Assembly: GCF_001913705.1 (NCBI RefSeq)
Contig: NZ_MKQD01000019.1
Location: 1 to 64,000 of the forward strand
DNA length: 64,000 nt
Direction: 5' to 3'
Origin: Thalassotalea sp. PP2-459
GTDB lineage: Bacteria; Pseudomonadota; Gammaproteobacteria; Enterobacterales; Alteromonadaceae
How positions within the stretch are numbered: position 1 is the stretch's first letter; every line of letters begins with the position of its first letter. Both the position numbers and the translations under genes were made by a program. Below the pieces are notes generated by a model. That model did no database searches, had not been told where the DNA came from, and worked only from the letters and a program-made list of their open reading frames with translations. Below are positions 1-8,875 of the stretch, piece after piece.

Positions 1-190
1 AACTAAACGCTTTTTGTTCAAGACGTGAGCAATGTCGCATGGTTATTCCATGTAAATTGCGAACAACGATGAAGAAATAGCGTTTAGCTCAACCTAAAGG
101 GCAGCGTTTTTTGGTATTTATACGTCGTTATTGCTTTTTCATGTGGAATAACCACACATTAATCGCAATGCCTTGTCTAAATACCAATAA
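1..190. repeat. Palindrome-rich intergenic DNA
   Basis: No gene is visible here. Three perfect inverted repeats are seen: CTAAACGC (3-10) with GCGTTTAG (80-87); GGTTATTCCA (41-50) with TGGAATAACC (144-153); and TTGGTATTTA (111-120) with TAAATACCAA (178-187). The third pair encloses the second arm of the middle pair. Such density suggests a folded intergenic element or a decayed mobile element, but no transposase remnant is recognised. Confidence 0.5.
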
Positions 191-206
191 ACTGCTGCAA
201 AAATAA

Positions 207-231
207 GCGCGAAAGATCAACAGGCCCTAGT
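207..231. repeat. Dispersed repeat, copy 1
   Basis: The 17-mer GATCAACAGGCCCTAGT at 215-231 recurs exactly at 50460-50476. The longer string from 207, beginning GCGCGAAAGATCAACAG, matches the reverse complement of the imperfect palindrome arm at 45737-45759 with few mismatches. All three copies are intergenic. Origin unknown; an IS end or MITE core is one possibility. Confidence 0.55.
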
Positions 232-242
232 GTTACTGTAAA

Positions 243-275
243 TAAGCTTGCCACACGTTATTTAATGCAAGCTTA
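243..275 (-). terminator. Hairpin at the end of the GGDEF gene
   Basis: Perfect 9-bp inverted repeat TAAGCTTGC (243-251) and GCAAGCTTA (267-275). The promoter-proximal arm overlaps the stop codon of the minus-strand diguanylate cyclase gene. The U-tract on the minus strand is weak (TTATTTAC), so termination is probable but not certain. Confidence 0.5.
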
Positions 276-1922
276 CTTTTTCTGCTGTTTTTGTTGATAC
301 ATTCTTTTATCGGCTAATGACAAACATTCAGACACTGTGCTAGCTTCTTGGTGTGTAGCAGTACCAAAGCTAAGCCCTGCGGCCTTCCATGTGTTTTTTA
401 ACGTTTTACTAATGTCCTCAAGTGCTTGTGAAACAGTATCCTGTAATTGAGGTAAACTTTCTGATGAACAATGAGAAAAAACACAAATAAATTCATCGCC
501 CCCTGTTCGAAATGCTTTTCCTTTATCGACCACTAAGTTTGATATAAGCCGAGCTCCGTTGACAATTAATAGATCTCCTTGCTCGTGACCAAATTTGTCA
601 TTGATAATTTTTAAACCATCAAAGTCTATATAAACGATAAAATAGCATTCTGATAGGCAATTTAACGTTTCGTTTAACGCATAACGGTTACCTAACTGGG
701 TAAGTGGATCTATGCGTGATAAATAAAAGTGTCGATTAAATTCTGATTGCTTTATTTTGAACCATTCAGATAGTGAAAGAACAATACAGATACAATCAAT
801 AGACAACGCCACTAACACCGTTATCTCTGGGTAGGCTAATGAACCAAAATATCGGCTGTGGGCAGCGGTAAAATAAATTAATGATAAACTATACAGCACG
901 TTACCGATAAGAAAGTACTTCGCTCTAAAATCATGCTTGGTTAGCATTTTGCAACTCACTGATATGGTCAAAATGATCCAGCCAAATGCCAAAATGTGTG
1001 CAAGGTAAAAGCTTAATTGAAACGGCAGAAATACCATGACTAAACCTAAAGAAAAGCAAACAGCTGTTATTAAATTAAGAAACTTATATAGAGAATTGTG
1101 TTTGGCTTTGCATTCAAACAAGTCGGCAACAAACTGGCTAGCACAGGCGATCGCAAACGGGAAAATATACATACCAGCATAACTCCAGTTATTGTGGGAG
1201 CCGATAAATATGTCTTCGAAGAGTCCAGAAGCAGCTAACCAACCAATCCCGTGCAAACCAACATAGCCTGCGCAGGTAATTGCTACTCTATGTCGGGTGC
1301 CAAGGTAAATTAAAAGTGCGAGTATACCTAGAAGTAGCATGGCGGTAATCGTGACAAGAGTAACCGTGTTGTTAATACTCTGATACCAGTAAAAGCTACT
1401 GGTATCGTAAATTGTCAACGAAGCAGGTGTAGGAAAATGCTTTGCTGTTATGTAAAGCCATAATGTACCGCTTTCTTGTTTTGCTAGTTGTAATGGAATC
1501 GCCTGAAAATGAAGTAATTGCGGTGTATTTCTATTATTGAGTTGCGAAAAGTCACCAAAAGTAACAATGCCTTTATCGATAGGTTGCCAATAAGCTAACC
1601 CTTGGTCGATAAAGTTGGCATTAACCACTAAAAACCAAACCGTATTTTGCCTATTCGTTATATTTAGTTTCGCAAGATATCCGCCAGACTGCCCTACGAT
1701 ACTGCCATCAACGATTAAAGACTCATGCCATAGTTGCTCTATATTCTGTTTGTTTACGTCTGTTATTCCCGTGGGTACTTTGCGCCAGAGTTGTTTATCA
1801 GCAATTTGATGCGCACTTTTGCTATCAAGTGCGATGGATGTTGATGCTGTTAATGGCGAGGATAATAAAAAGAGCGATAATAACAAAAACTTTGTAAAAG
1901 CAAGGAATGATATTTTCTTCAA
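273..1922 (-). CDS. 7TM-DISM sensor diguanylate cyclase
   Basis: 549-residue membrane sensor predicted to make cyclic di-GMP. Visible order: signal peptide (residues 1-26, ending near PLTAS), an extracytoplasmic beta-rich domain of 7TMR-DISMED2 type (about 35-180), seven hydrophobic helices (about 185-390), then a GGDEF domain with intact GGDEF at 474-478. No RxxD inhibitory site precedes the active site, so product inhibition of the usual kind is not expected. The start is TTG (CAA at 1920-1922) behind an AGGA ribosome site 8 bases away; no ATG fits. The ligand of the DISM domain is unknown; carbohydrate-like ligands are proposed for the family. It appears monocistronic and ends in a hairpin overlapping the stop. 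Confidence 0.88.
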   Translation of the reverse strand: MKKISFLAFTKFLLLSLFLLSSPLTASTSIALDSKSAHQIADKQLWRKVPTGITDVNKQNIEQLWHESLIVDGSIVGQSGGYLAKLNITNRQNTVWFLVVNANFIDQGLAYWQPIDKGIVTFGDFSQLNNRNTPQLLHFQAIPLQLAKQESGTLWLYITAKHFPTPASLTIYDTSSFYWYQSINNTVTLVTITAMLLLGILALLIYLGTRHRVAITCAGYVGLHGIGWLAASGLFEDIFIGSHNNWSYAGMYIFPFAIACASQFVADLFECKAKHNSLYKFLNLITAVCFSLGLVMVFLPFQLSFYLAHILAFGWIILTISVSCKMLTKHDFRAKYFLIGNVLYSLSLIYFTAAHSRYFGSLAYPEITVLVALSIDCICIVLSLSEWFKIKQSEFNRHFYLSRIDPLTQLGNRYALNETLNCLSECYFIVYIDFDGLKIINDKFGHEQGDLLIVNGARLISNLVVDKGKAFRTGGDEFICVFSHCSSESLPQLQDTVSQALEDISKTLKNTWKAAGLSFGTATHQEASTVSECLSLADKRMYQQKQQKK

Positions 1923-2205
1923 GAACTGATCCTGTCTATGTTTATTACTGAGTGCTAGGTGAGAGATTAAGCATGCCGTTTCGTAACATGTTGATAATAA
2001 AGTTACTTGCTAAACATCACTCTGTTAATATTTTAGCAGATAATTTTAACTATTTAGCGTTAACTTAGTTTTAAGTGATAAGATTTAATAAATGAAAGCT
2101 TCAGTATTCTTTCAGAGCGAGAAAATATATTTTTTCTGTATTGATTCGTCAAATGAACTCAATATTACAGACTCTATATAAAGGTGCGCATATATTTTAA
2201 TGCTT

Positions 2206-2234
2206 CGACCTATTCTGTTTATTTGAATAGGTCG
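2206..2234. terminator. Hairpin between esterase and GGDEF genes
   Basis: Perfect 10-bp inverted repeat CGACCTATTC (2206-2215) and GAATAGGTCG (2225-2234) with a 9-base loop. It lies just downstream of the minus-strand esterase gene and could end its transcript, but lacks a clear U-tract on either side. The rest of the 1923-2332 gap is AT-rich with no ORF and presumably carries the promoter of the diguanylate cyclase gene. Confidence 0.4.
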
Positions 2235-2332
2235 CGTGGGTAACAGATATTCTTCAAGCAGAGTAGTTAGTTTAGCTTAACCAAACCGCTGGTTGTTACT
2301 TTTTCTGCCATTCGATTTTTGCTTTTAGCGTG

Positions 2333-3496
2333 TCACCTTTCCTTGATGCGATTAAGTAAATTGTCGCGGTGGTGTTTAAATGAATTATTCTCAACATTTT
2401 CAATGACGCTTTTTTTAATGGCAGTATTCATCATGTTGAGCGCTTTGTTAAGTTGTCCATCAGCAGCTAGGCCATCAGCTAAGCTGTCGTAACTGTCAGC
2501 TTTATAAGGGTAATTTTTTACATTATAGGTAAATATCTCTATTGCTTTTTTAATGTCCTTTTTTTCTAAAGCAAGATAACCCGCATGATTAATTGCACGG
2601 TAACTAGGTGTTATCTGATAACCGTATAATTCAGATTGTTGTTGATAAAACTGCTCGATTGCCACTAAACCTTGCTCAATAATTTCTTTTGGACACTGCA
2701 ATGATTGTTGTAATGAGTGGAATGCTTTAGGGTGCCCTGCAAGTGCAGTGGTGTTGTGACCTTCTTGTTCCACTAAACTCTCATGGTAACGAAAACCTTC
2801 AGGGGTATGCTTTTTCAATAATTGTAAGTATTGCTGATAAGCACTCAGCATCATACCGCCTTCATTGCCCATGTTGATATATAAATAGCTATTGAGCTTA
2901 GAGGTGTTGGCAAAAAAGTGTTCAGCCTCTTGAAATATTACCTTGTTATGCCACCATAAGCTCGGACTAAAAGCAAAATGAGCTTGGAAAAGTTCTGGTC
3001 TAGTTTGCATCGCATACACGGCAAATAAACCGCTCAAAGAGTGCCCTGATAATACTTTAAATTTATTGGTACGATAGTTTTTGTTGATATAAGGGATCAG
3101 CTCTTGTTCAAGAAAATCAAGAAAGTTATCAGCGCCACCTGAAATACCCCATTCGTTGTAACTTTCATCATAAGTAGGGGTGAAATCTCGAGTACGGTGG
3201 GTATTTTTAATGGCAACAATAATCATTTCTTGAGCATTATTATCTTGATTGTGTAAATCTAATGAGCCAATAACATGATTAAAATTTCTTTGGCCATCTA
3301 ATAAGTACAATACAGGGTAATCTAACTCGGTGTTCAATTGATAATTATTGGGTAAGTGTATTAACAGTTCTCGTTGCTCGGCTAATATTTTAGAGGGTAA
3401 ACTATCGATTTTTGATTCGCCTCGTACCTTGGCATAAACACTCGTGATATTGGCTAGTAGGAGAAAAAGCAGTATTGCGATTACATGGTTAAACAT
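2333..3496 (-). CDS. Exported esterase, alpha/beta hydrolase with TPR-like tail
   Basis: 387 residues with a signal peptide (about 1-22, ending VYA). Residues about 30-260 match the putative esterase family PF00756 (enterochelin esterase/esterase D type): VLYLLDGQRNF in the N-terminal half, nucleophile elbow GHSLSGLF, and a late EGHNTT that would carry the catalytic histidine. The C-terminal ~100 residues look like tetratricopeptide helices (LALEKKDIKKAIEIF, then SLADGLAADGQ). Substrate unknown; family members cleave siderophore or acyl esters in the periplasm. ATG start with AAGGA ribosome site. Divergent from a CadC-type regulator, which may control it. Confidence 0.82.
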   Translation of the reverse strand: MFNHVIAILLFLLLANITSVYAKVRGESKIDSLPSKILAEQRELLIHLPNNYQLNTELDYPVLYLLDGQRNFNHVIGSLDLHNQDNNAQEMIIVAIKNTHRTRDFTPTYDESYNEWGISGGADNFLDFLEQELIPYINKNYRTNKFKVLSGHSLSGLFAVYAMQTRPELFQAHFAFSPSLWWHNKVIFQEAEHFFANTSKLNSYLYINMGNEGGMMLSAYQQYLQLLKKHTPEGFRYHESLVEQEGHNTTALAGHPKAFHSLQQSLQCPKEIIEQGLVAIEQFYQQQSELYGYQITPSYRAINHAGYLALEKKDIKKAIEIFTYNVKNYPYKADSYDSLADGLAADGQLNKALNMMNTAIKKSVIENVENNSFKHHRDNLLNRIKER

Positions 3497-3590
3497 AAAG
3501 TGATCCTTTAAGTTAAATTAGGTTAAGTGGCATATTCAACAGCAATCACTGTGATTTCTTTTGTTGCTAATGTAATGATTATTTGAGGAA

Positions 3591-3611
3591 AAAAGGTGAT
3601 GAAAAGGTGAT
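3591..3611. promoter_or_regulatory. Tandem direct repeat, candidate winged-helix operator
   Basis: AAAAGGTGAT occurs at 3591-3600 and again at 3602-3611, an exact 10-mer with an 11-bp period. OmpR/PhoB-type winged-helix proteins usually bind tandem direct repeats about 11 bp apart. The site is between the esterase gene and a regulator gene of exactly that class, so autoregulation and control of the esterase are plausible. Inference only. Confidence 0.5.
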
Positions 3612-3751
3612 AACGCACATTTCAGTGTGTTTTTTGAACGAAAAGCTGGTGTTGTGCATTTTACCTATTTTTTATCTGGTGAGCTGCGTGATAAACTGCA
3701 TTTACGTTAATCGTTGTTATTTATGCTAACCTCCAGAGCAAACAAGTCGTT

Positions 3752-5947
3752 ATGATCCAATTTGGCGAGTTTATCCTTGATGAAATACAGGCGCGATTAT
3801 ATTGCCAAGAGACAGAAATAGCGTTAGAACCAAAGCTATTTGAATTGTTAATACTTTTTGTTAATCAGCAAAATACGATTATTTCCCGTCAAGACATTTT
3901 AGCGCATTTGTGGCCAGGCTCGCTTGTAACTGATAATGCTATTAATAAGCTCGTTGCCAGCCTTCGCAAAGTGTTGGCAGATGATCCTAAAAAACCTCAA
4001 TACATACAAACGGTGCCTAAACGAGGTTACCGATTTATATGTCAGGTAAACCTGCTTGATACATCGCAAGTTGTTGACAGAGATCCACTCATTAATAATG
4101 AAGTAGATGATGGAAGCGCCCAGCAACACAGTGTTCGAAATAAGGTGATAAGCGGTGTAGCCTTCTTGCTAATACTGTTACTTGGTAGTGGGTATTTATG
4201 GAAAATAGTTAATAATAACAATAATCAAGGCGCTCATAACTCCTATACCAAAGCGTTAACGCGTGCTCACGGCATGGAAGAATCAGCACGTATGCACCCA
4301 GATAACAACCATCTTTATTATTTAAAGCAGGATGTAAATACAGCTGCTAAAAATACGCGCTATCAATTGTGGCTTAAAAATATTCATACCGCGCAAACAA
4401 AGCAAATTGATATAGGGAACACTAACATTAGTAAAATTATTGCTGTTGTTTCAACGCCAAATAACGCAATAACCCACATGCTATATCTTGATAAACAGCG
4501 AGGGACTTGTCGTGTTTATCAAGCGACGTTAACGGCTAAAACTTCCGATTCCACAAGCCCTACAATGCACTGGCAACAGAACCATGAAAGGCTGTTTGAT
4601 TGTAGAGATAAGCGGATAAAAGATATTGATTATCATGCAGGTAGAAACACGATTTATTATACAGCACAACCGCAAAACTATTGGCCTAATCAAATTTATG
4701 CTTTTGATTTAGAAACTAAAAAGCATAGTTTTGTCACACAAGCGGAGCCTGTTGGTTGGGGACATCACAATATTGATATTTCACCTGATGGCAACAAACT
4801 ACTTATTATGAGTACCACCGGTGATATCAAAACTCAGCTGCAGGTGTTGAACTTACGTACGAATGAAATAACTGAGGGCGTAAAATTTGATTACCTTGTT
4901 ACTGAAGCTATTTGGCATCATAATTCTGAACATGTGTATTATTATGCTGCGCCACCAGCAGAACAAATTATTAAAAGTGATATACAAGGTAACAATGCAA
5001 CGTTGTTTGTAAGCGCATCTGAATATTTATCCCCACAAATGTCGCTGTTCCCAGATGGAAAAAATTTACTGTTTAGCACCAAGCAGAACAATTACGGAAA
5101 TAGTTGGTTAGTTGCACCTAAAAACATAAATGAAAGCGTCAACATTAAGATCGATAACTCCACCGTAGACGACTTTAATCCAGCGTTATTTCACCAGAGT
5201 TCTCAGTATTTTTTTATATCAAACCGCAGTGGCCGAGCACAATTGTATTTGGCATCAAACGAAGGTAAGCAAGCCAAAATAGTGTCAAATTTTACTCAAC
5301 CTTATCGCTTGAGCTATATGGCTTTATCACCTAATGATCAACACCTATTACTTAACGTTGATAATAAGGTTTACCTTATTCCCATGTATGACTTGAATGA
5401 ACGTAGCCCGTTAACAAGCCTCAAAGAAGAGCAGATCATTTTTACGAATGAAAGCCCCATTATTTCTCTTGATTGGTTATCAGAAAATGGTGCGGCAATT
5501 ACCGTTGTGAATAACGGCATACCTGAATTAAGGGTGGTTAATTTACTGAACCGAAAAGCGCAACCACTCAATGGAAAATGGTCGTATGGTTTGACCGACA
5601 GCAAACACCCTGAGTATCACTATTTAATTGATCAACAGAGTAATACCTTATATCGGGTAGCTTCACCAACATTCAGTGATGATTCAATTGATAAATTACA
5701 ACATTTGACCAATACCCAAATAACGCTGCCTAGTGGTTTTTTTCTGGTAAAAATAGACGACAACGTGTTGTATTATGGTAGCGATGAGAAGGGCAGCGTC
5801 TATTTACATGCCGTGCCATTAGATACTAAGGCTCAAAGCCAAAAATATCGTTTAAATGACTTTATAGGCTACGACGTTAATAACGACAACATTATCGTCA
5901 GTGATATCGAAAGCTTCGAGGGGGACGTGCATCGCACTATGTATTAA
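3752..5947 (+). CDS. CadC/ToxR-type membrane transcription regulator
   Basis: 731 residues. N-terminal winged-helix DNA-binding domain (about 5-100; LEPKLFELLILFVNQ then VPKRGYRF, the classic Trans_reg_C ending), one membrane helix (about 132-151), and a large periplasmic part of about 570 residues. That part carries TolB/WD40-like propeller repeats (ISPDGNKLLIMS, LFPDGKNLLFST, LSPNDQHLLLN). In such one-component regulators the outer domain senses a signal and the inner domain binds DNA directly; the signal is unknown here. ATG start, weak ribosome site. It faces the divergent esterase gene over a 255-bp gap containing a tandem repeat suited to this DNA-binding fold. Confidence 0.85.
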   Translation: MIQFGEFILDEIQARLYCQETEIALEPKLFELLILFVNQQNTIISRQDILAHLWPGSLVTDNAINKLVASLRKVLADDPKKPQYIQTVPKRGYRFICQVNLLDTSQVVDRDPLINNEVDDGSAQQHSVRNKVISGVAFLLILLLGSGYLWKIVNNNNNQGAHNSYTKALTRAHGMEESARMHPDNNHLYYLKQDVNTAAKNTRYQLWLKNIHTAQTKQIDIGNTNISKIIAVVSTPNNAITHMLYLDKQRGTCRVYQATLTAKTSDSTSPTMHWQQNHERLFDCRDKRIKDIDYHAGRNTIYYTAQPQNYWPNQIYAFDLETKKHSFVTQAEPVGWGHHNIDISPDGNKLLIMSTTGDIKTQLQVLNLRTNEITEGVKFDYLVTEAIWHHNSEHVYYYAAPPAEQIIKSDIQGNNATLFVSASEYLSPQMSLFPDGKNLLFSTKQNNYGNSWLVAPKNINESVNIKIDNSTVDDFNPALFHQSSQYFFISNRSGRAQLYLASNEGKQAKIVSNFTQPYRLSYMALSPNDQHLLLNVDNKVYLIPMYDLNERSPLTSLKEEQIIFTNESPIISLDWLSENGAAITVVNNGIPELRVVNLLNRKAQPLNGKWSYGLTDSKHPEYHYLIDQQSNTLYRVASPTFSDDSIDKLQHLTNTQITLPSGFFLVKIDDNVLYYGSDEKGSVYLHAVPLDTKAQSQKYRLNDFIGYDVNNDNIIVSDIESFEGDVHRTMY

Positions 5948-6011
5948 AGCCTTTAGGTTCATGTATTGGTGATGGCCACCGCCTCCTTTTCTTCGCTTTT
6001 ACTCTATTAGC

Positions 6012-6191
6012 TTACTGGTGTACTGCGGTTGATCCTTCATAAATTAAGTCTAAGCCAGTTGCATTCTTTTGCTTTAATTCAACGAGCACTGAAATTGGCT
6101 CTAAATATAATTCGTAGGCACTACGATGAATGGGTAGTACTTTAGTAATGGCAAGCGCTTTAACCAACGTTAATACATCTTTTGCGGCCAT
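6012..6191 (-). CDS. Small hypothetical protein, 59 aa
   Basis: A 59-codon ORF on the minus strand beginning MAAKDVLTLVKALAITKVLP and ending STAVHQ. It is soluble, helix-prone and has no recognised domain. An AGGG ribosome site lies 9 bases before the ATG, which is the main support. It is convergent with the CadC-type gene and in the same direction as the accessory genes that follow. Could be a real conserved small protein or a remnant of a larger gene. Confidence 0.42.
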   Translation of the reverse strand: MAAKDVLTLVKALAITKVLPIHRSAYELYLEPISVLVELKQKNATGLDLIYEGSTAVHQ

Positions 6192-6321
6192 ACTTATTTG
6201 CCCTAGACATGAGAATTTTACTTCTAGCGAATTCCCGATCTAATATAGACCTAGTTTAGTTCTGACAGACAACTAAGCCACCAAAGTGGTCATGGTTAGC
6301 GAAATTACTAAACCTGAACAT

Positions 6322-6750
6322 CTACTGTTTAACTGCGAACCATGATGCCACGACCCCTGCCGGATTTGTTCCTCCATTACTATTACTATGAGGTATTGTC
6401 CGAACAATAGAGCCAATAATAGTGGGAGTTTGATCAATACCGTTTGACCACGAATTTGCTAAATATCCTATATAGTTATATATCCACTTTTCACTCCCCA
6501 CAATACCCTTACCTTGGAAATCAATAGTAAAAGGATTTCCATAGGTAATATTACCTGTTAAATTAAGAGACCACTGAGGGCCGTAAATCCGCCCTTGTAG
6601 AATATTAGGTTTAGAGGTTTCTATTTCGATGGTTCCCATGCCAAAAAGCAAGTTTTCAATAGGGTCCTTTGGATCTATCTGCTTGATGTCATTTTTAAAA
6701 CTACGATATGTCCAACTACCTTCAAAAACTTTATGAATTGAATCATCCAT
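6322..6750 (-). CDS. Lipocalin-like beta-barrel hypothetical protein
   Basis: 142 residues, no signal peptide. The sequence has an N-terminal GSWTYRSF followed by alternating beta-strand stretches (GTIEIETS, LQGRIYG, WSLNLTGNI) and a glycine/asparagine-rich C-terminal third. This pattern resembles small lipocalin/calycin barrels, but no family is firmly recognised. It starts 9 bases after the stop of the upstream haem-protein gene, so the two are probably one transcript and may act together. Base composition looks more AT-rich than the flanking housekeeping genes. Confidence 0.7.
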   Translation of the reverse strand: MDDSIHKVFEGSWTYRSFKNDIKQIDPKDPIENLLFGMGTIEIETSKPNILQGRIYGPQWSLNLTGNITYGNPFTIDFQGKGIVGSEKWIYNYIGYLANSWSNGIDQTPTIIGSIVRTIPHSNSNGGTNPAGVVASWFAVKQ

Positions 6751-6759
6751 TTTATTTTC

Positions 6760-8460
6760 CTATTTTTTTATCGATAGTGGTTTAGCAAATAAAAAGCCCC
6801 AAACAAAATCTGTTTGTAATACATTTAATTTAGGAGGGGTGTCACTTTCATTGAACCAATTTGGGTTTGGTATACCATTAACACTTTTAGCATACCCATA
6901 ATCTGTCACGATTTGATTAAATACGCTAAGTTTGAAAAAATCAGCTTTTTTGTTGCTGATTCCAACCCCTGCTCTTGAGTGGCAAGAAACACAGCTAGAA
7001 CCATCCATAAACCCAGCTTCTGTCACAGAGTTCCCTAGATATGTTGGACGCCCAGTGTGATCTGTGAAATCTATTTGAGAACCCTTCAATCGATAACTTA
7101 ACCATGCTTTGTCTTGAGGGTCTGGCTCATGTTTACTTGTACTTTTACCTGAACCAATGTTTGCAGCCTGAAAAATATTTGCTAGTTGAGGTTTAATTTT
7201 TTCTGGTTTGTAACGCTTATTTCGATCAAAAACAGTTGAAACTGAGGATAAATTATCAGATTTAACCTTTGGAGCTACGTAGTTATCAAAAACATTTTTT
7301 GGTAATTTATCACTACTTTTAAAACCAAAGGAGTCATTGCAACCAGTAATATCACAACGCCCTGGTAAATTTACATGCTCAAACGTTGTCCATACCCATT
7401 GAGGGATGTCTTTAGAACTGATGTGAAATGCAATAAGGTAATGTTCACCTTGCCACAAACATTCTTCATTCGTTTTAGGATTTTTTAATTGGGTTGCCAT
7501 ATGTTTGGTAATATAGGGATTACTTTCATCATTGGTCATTTTAAGTTTCTTAGCTAAGTCGTTATGCATCCAATTACTTTTGATCATTACAGCGTTAGAG
7601 GGTAAATCGATTTTAGTTAAAATAGCCGCAGGCTCACTCGTGTTAGAGGACTTATTAATTCTATGATAAGGAGCATTACTTGTATTGAGGTTCTTAGAGT
7701 TTCGGTCAAATACATCCAGTACACCATCTGAATTATATAAATTATTAGCAAACAAGTAATTATGAAAAGGCGCATTTCTCACTGTCAATTCAGCATTGGT
7801 TTGACGAATTATTCTACCGATACTTTCATAATCAGTAGGAACAAGGTTATTGACTATGTTTGCAGAGCAATTGGGTAAAGTAAGACTTTGTTTTCTAGAA
7901 AGTAATAGTTTATTAGAATCCTTTCGTATTTTATCGGTAACTAGATGTTCTATAATTGAAGGACGACCAATTCGGATAATCTTTTTATCTGATGCTAATG
8001 ATAAAGAACTCATTGATTTTGCATTATTTAATTTTTTTAATGATTCATTAAACACTGTCCCAGGAAATATTGGACAATGACCTTCAGGGTTGTTAGTGGC
8101 TCCTGGTTGACAACAATCAACGCCTTGCTGTCCTCCTTGAGAGCATAATTGATATGGTTCGGAAGGCCAGTTTTGAGTCTCATCAGCCCAGTTAGACCAA
8201 AATCTATCATTTATTACATCAATATATAGTTTCCATGAAAACATATCAGGGCAGGTCATTGCTGGATTTGTAATTGTAGCTGGGAATATAAACTTTCCAT
8301 TTTCATAAGACATAGAGCACTCTTCAGCATCTCGAATATCAGCCAAAAAATACATACTATAATCAATTTGATTTGCAATACGTTCTTCTGCGTTGCTTTG
8401 AATTGTGAATGCTAATAGAAAGGTAAACACTATTTTGGTGTAAAGTTTAATATTGATCAT
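6760..8460 (-). CDS. Exported single-haem c-type protein, unknown role
   Basis: 566 residues with a signal peptide (about 1-24, ending SNA). One haem c motif, CVSCH, sits at 490-494; the only other cysteine-dense stretch is about 105-130 (GVDCCQPG). The region before the haem (WLSYRLKGSQIDFTD, GNSVTEAGFMDGSSC) resembles the large uncharacterised secreted cytochrome-like proteins found near oxidoreductases. No catalytic domain is recognised in the first 480 residues, so it may be an electron-transfer partner or a novel oxidase. ATG start with AAGGA. Probably co-transcribed with the lipocalin-like gene; the pair looks like an acquired patch between housekeeping loci. Confidence 0.75.
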   Translation of the reverse strand: MINIKLYTKIVFTFLLAFTIQSNAEERIANQIDYSMYFLADIRDAEECSMSYENGKFIFPATITNPAMTCPDMFSWKLYIDVINDRFWSNWADETQNWPSEPYQLCSQGGQQGVDCCQPGATNNPEGHCPIFPGTVFNESLKKLNNAKSMSSLSLASDKKIIRIGRPSIIEHLVTDKIRKDSNKLLLSRKQSLTLPNCSANIVNNLVPTDYESIGRIIRQTNAELTVRNAPFHNYLFANNLYNSDGVLDVFDRNSKNLNTSNAPYHRINKSSNTSEPAAILTKIDLPSNAVMIKSNWMHNDLAKKLKMTNDESNPYITKHMATQLKNPKTNEECLWQGEHYLIAFHISSKDIPQWVWTTFEHVNLPGRCDITGCNDSFGFKSSDKLPKNVFDNYVAPKVKSDNLSSVSTVFDRNKRYKPEKIKPQLANIFQAANIGSGKSTSKHEPDPQDKAWLSYRLKGSQIDFTDHTGRPTYLGNSVTEAGFMDGSSCVSCHSRAGVGISNKKADFFKLSVFNQIVTDYGYAKSVNGIPNPNWFNESDTPPKLNVLQTDFVWGFLFAKPLSIKK

Positions 8461-8875
8461 TTTTCAGTCCTTGAATTTGTTAATCTATAAATAGATTAGC
8501 ACCTCCTATATCACTGTCCAATAATTAACCAAAAAAGCAGAAAAATAAATATACTACTTGAACACACTACAAAAATTATTCTTCACTAGGTATATTAAAA
8601 CTTCTGGAAATATTTATTTTACTTGGCAAAAGAAACCCCGTGCGTGTAGTCTAATTCTAGGAAATCCAATCATCACTATAAATGAGAGCTTAAGCTTGCG
8701 TTGAGAATATCGGAAAGTAATCTCATTCTCGGTGAGATTCACCAATAGTGCTTGATAGTACAGAAAAAAAGTTATTTATGCTTTTTTGGAATAAAAAAGC
8801 CGTTTATATTCTTTTTAATTTGTAAGCTCTCAGTCTATTCTTCTCCCATATTAGAAATGGGCGAGTTGACGATAA
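8461..8875. promoter_or_regulatory. Divergent intergenic region upstream of cysJ
   Basis: 415 bp without an ORF. It must hold the promoters of the haem-protein gene (minus) and cysJIH (plus). A perfect 7-bp inverted repeat AATCTCA (8719-8725) and TGAGATT (8733-8739) is the clearest element, about 140 bp before cysJ, and could be an operator. The stretch 8775-8830 is T-rich, as CysB-activated promoters often are, but I cannot identify a CysB site with confidence. Confidence 0.4.

Noticed and set aside
8621-8655. Sigma-54 promoter (TTGGCA) upstream of cysJ
   Set aside because: The distance from GG to the next GC is 15 bases, not 10.
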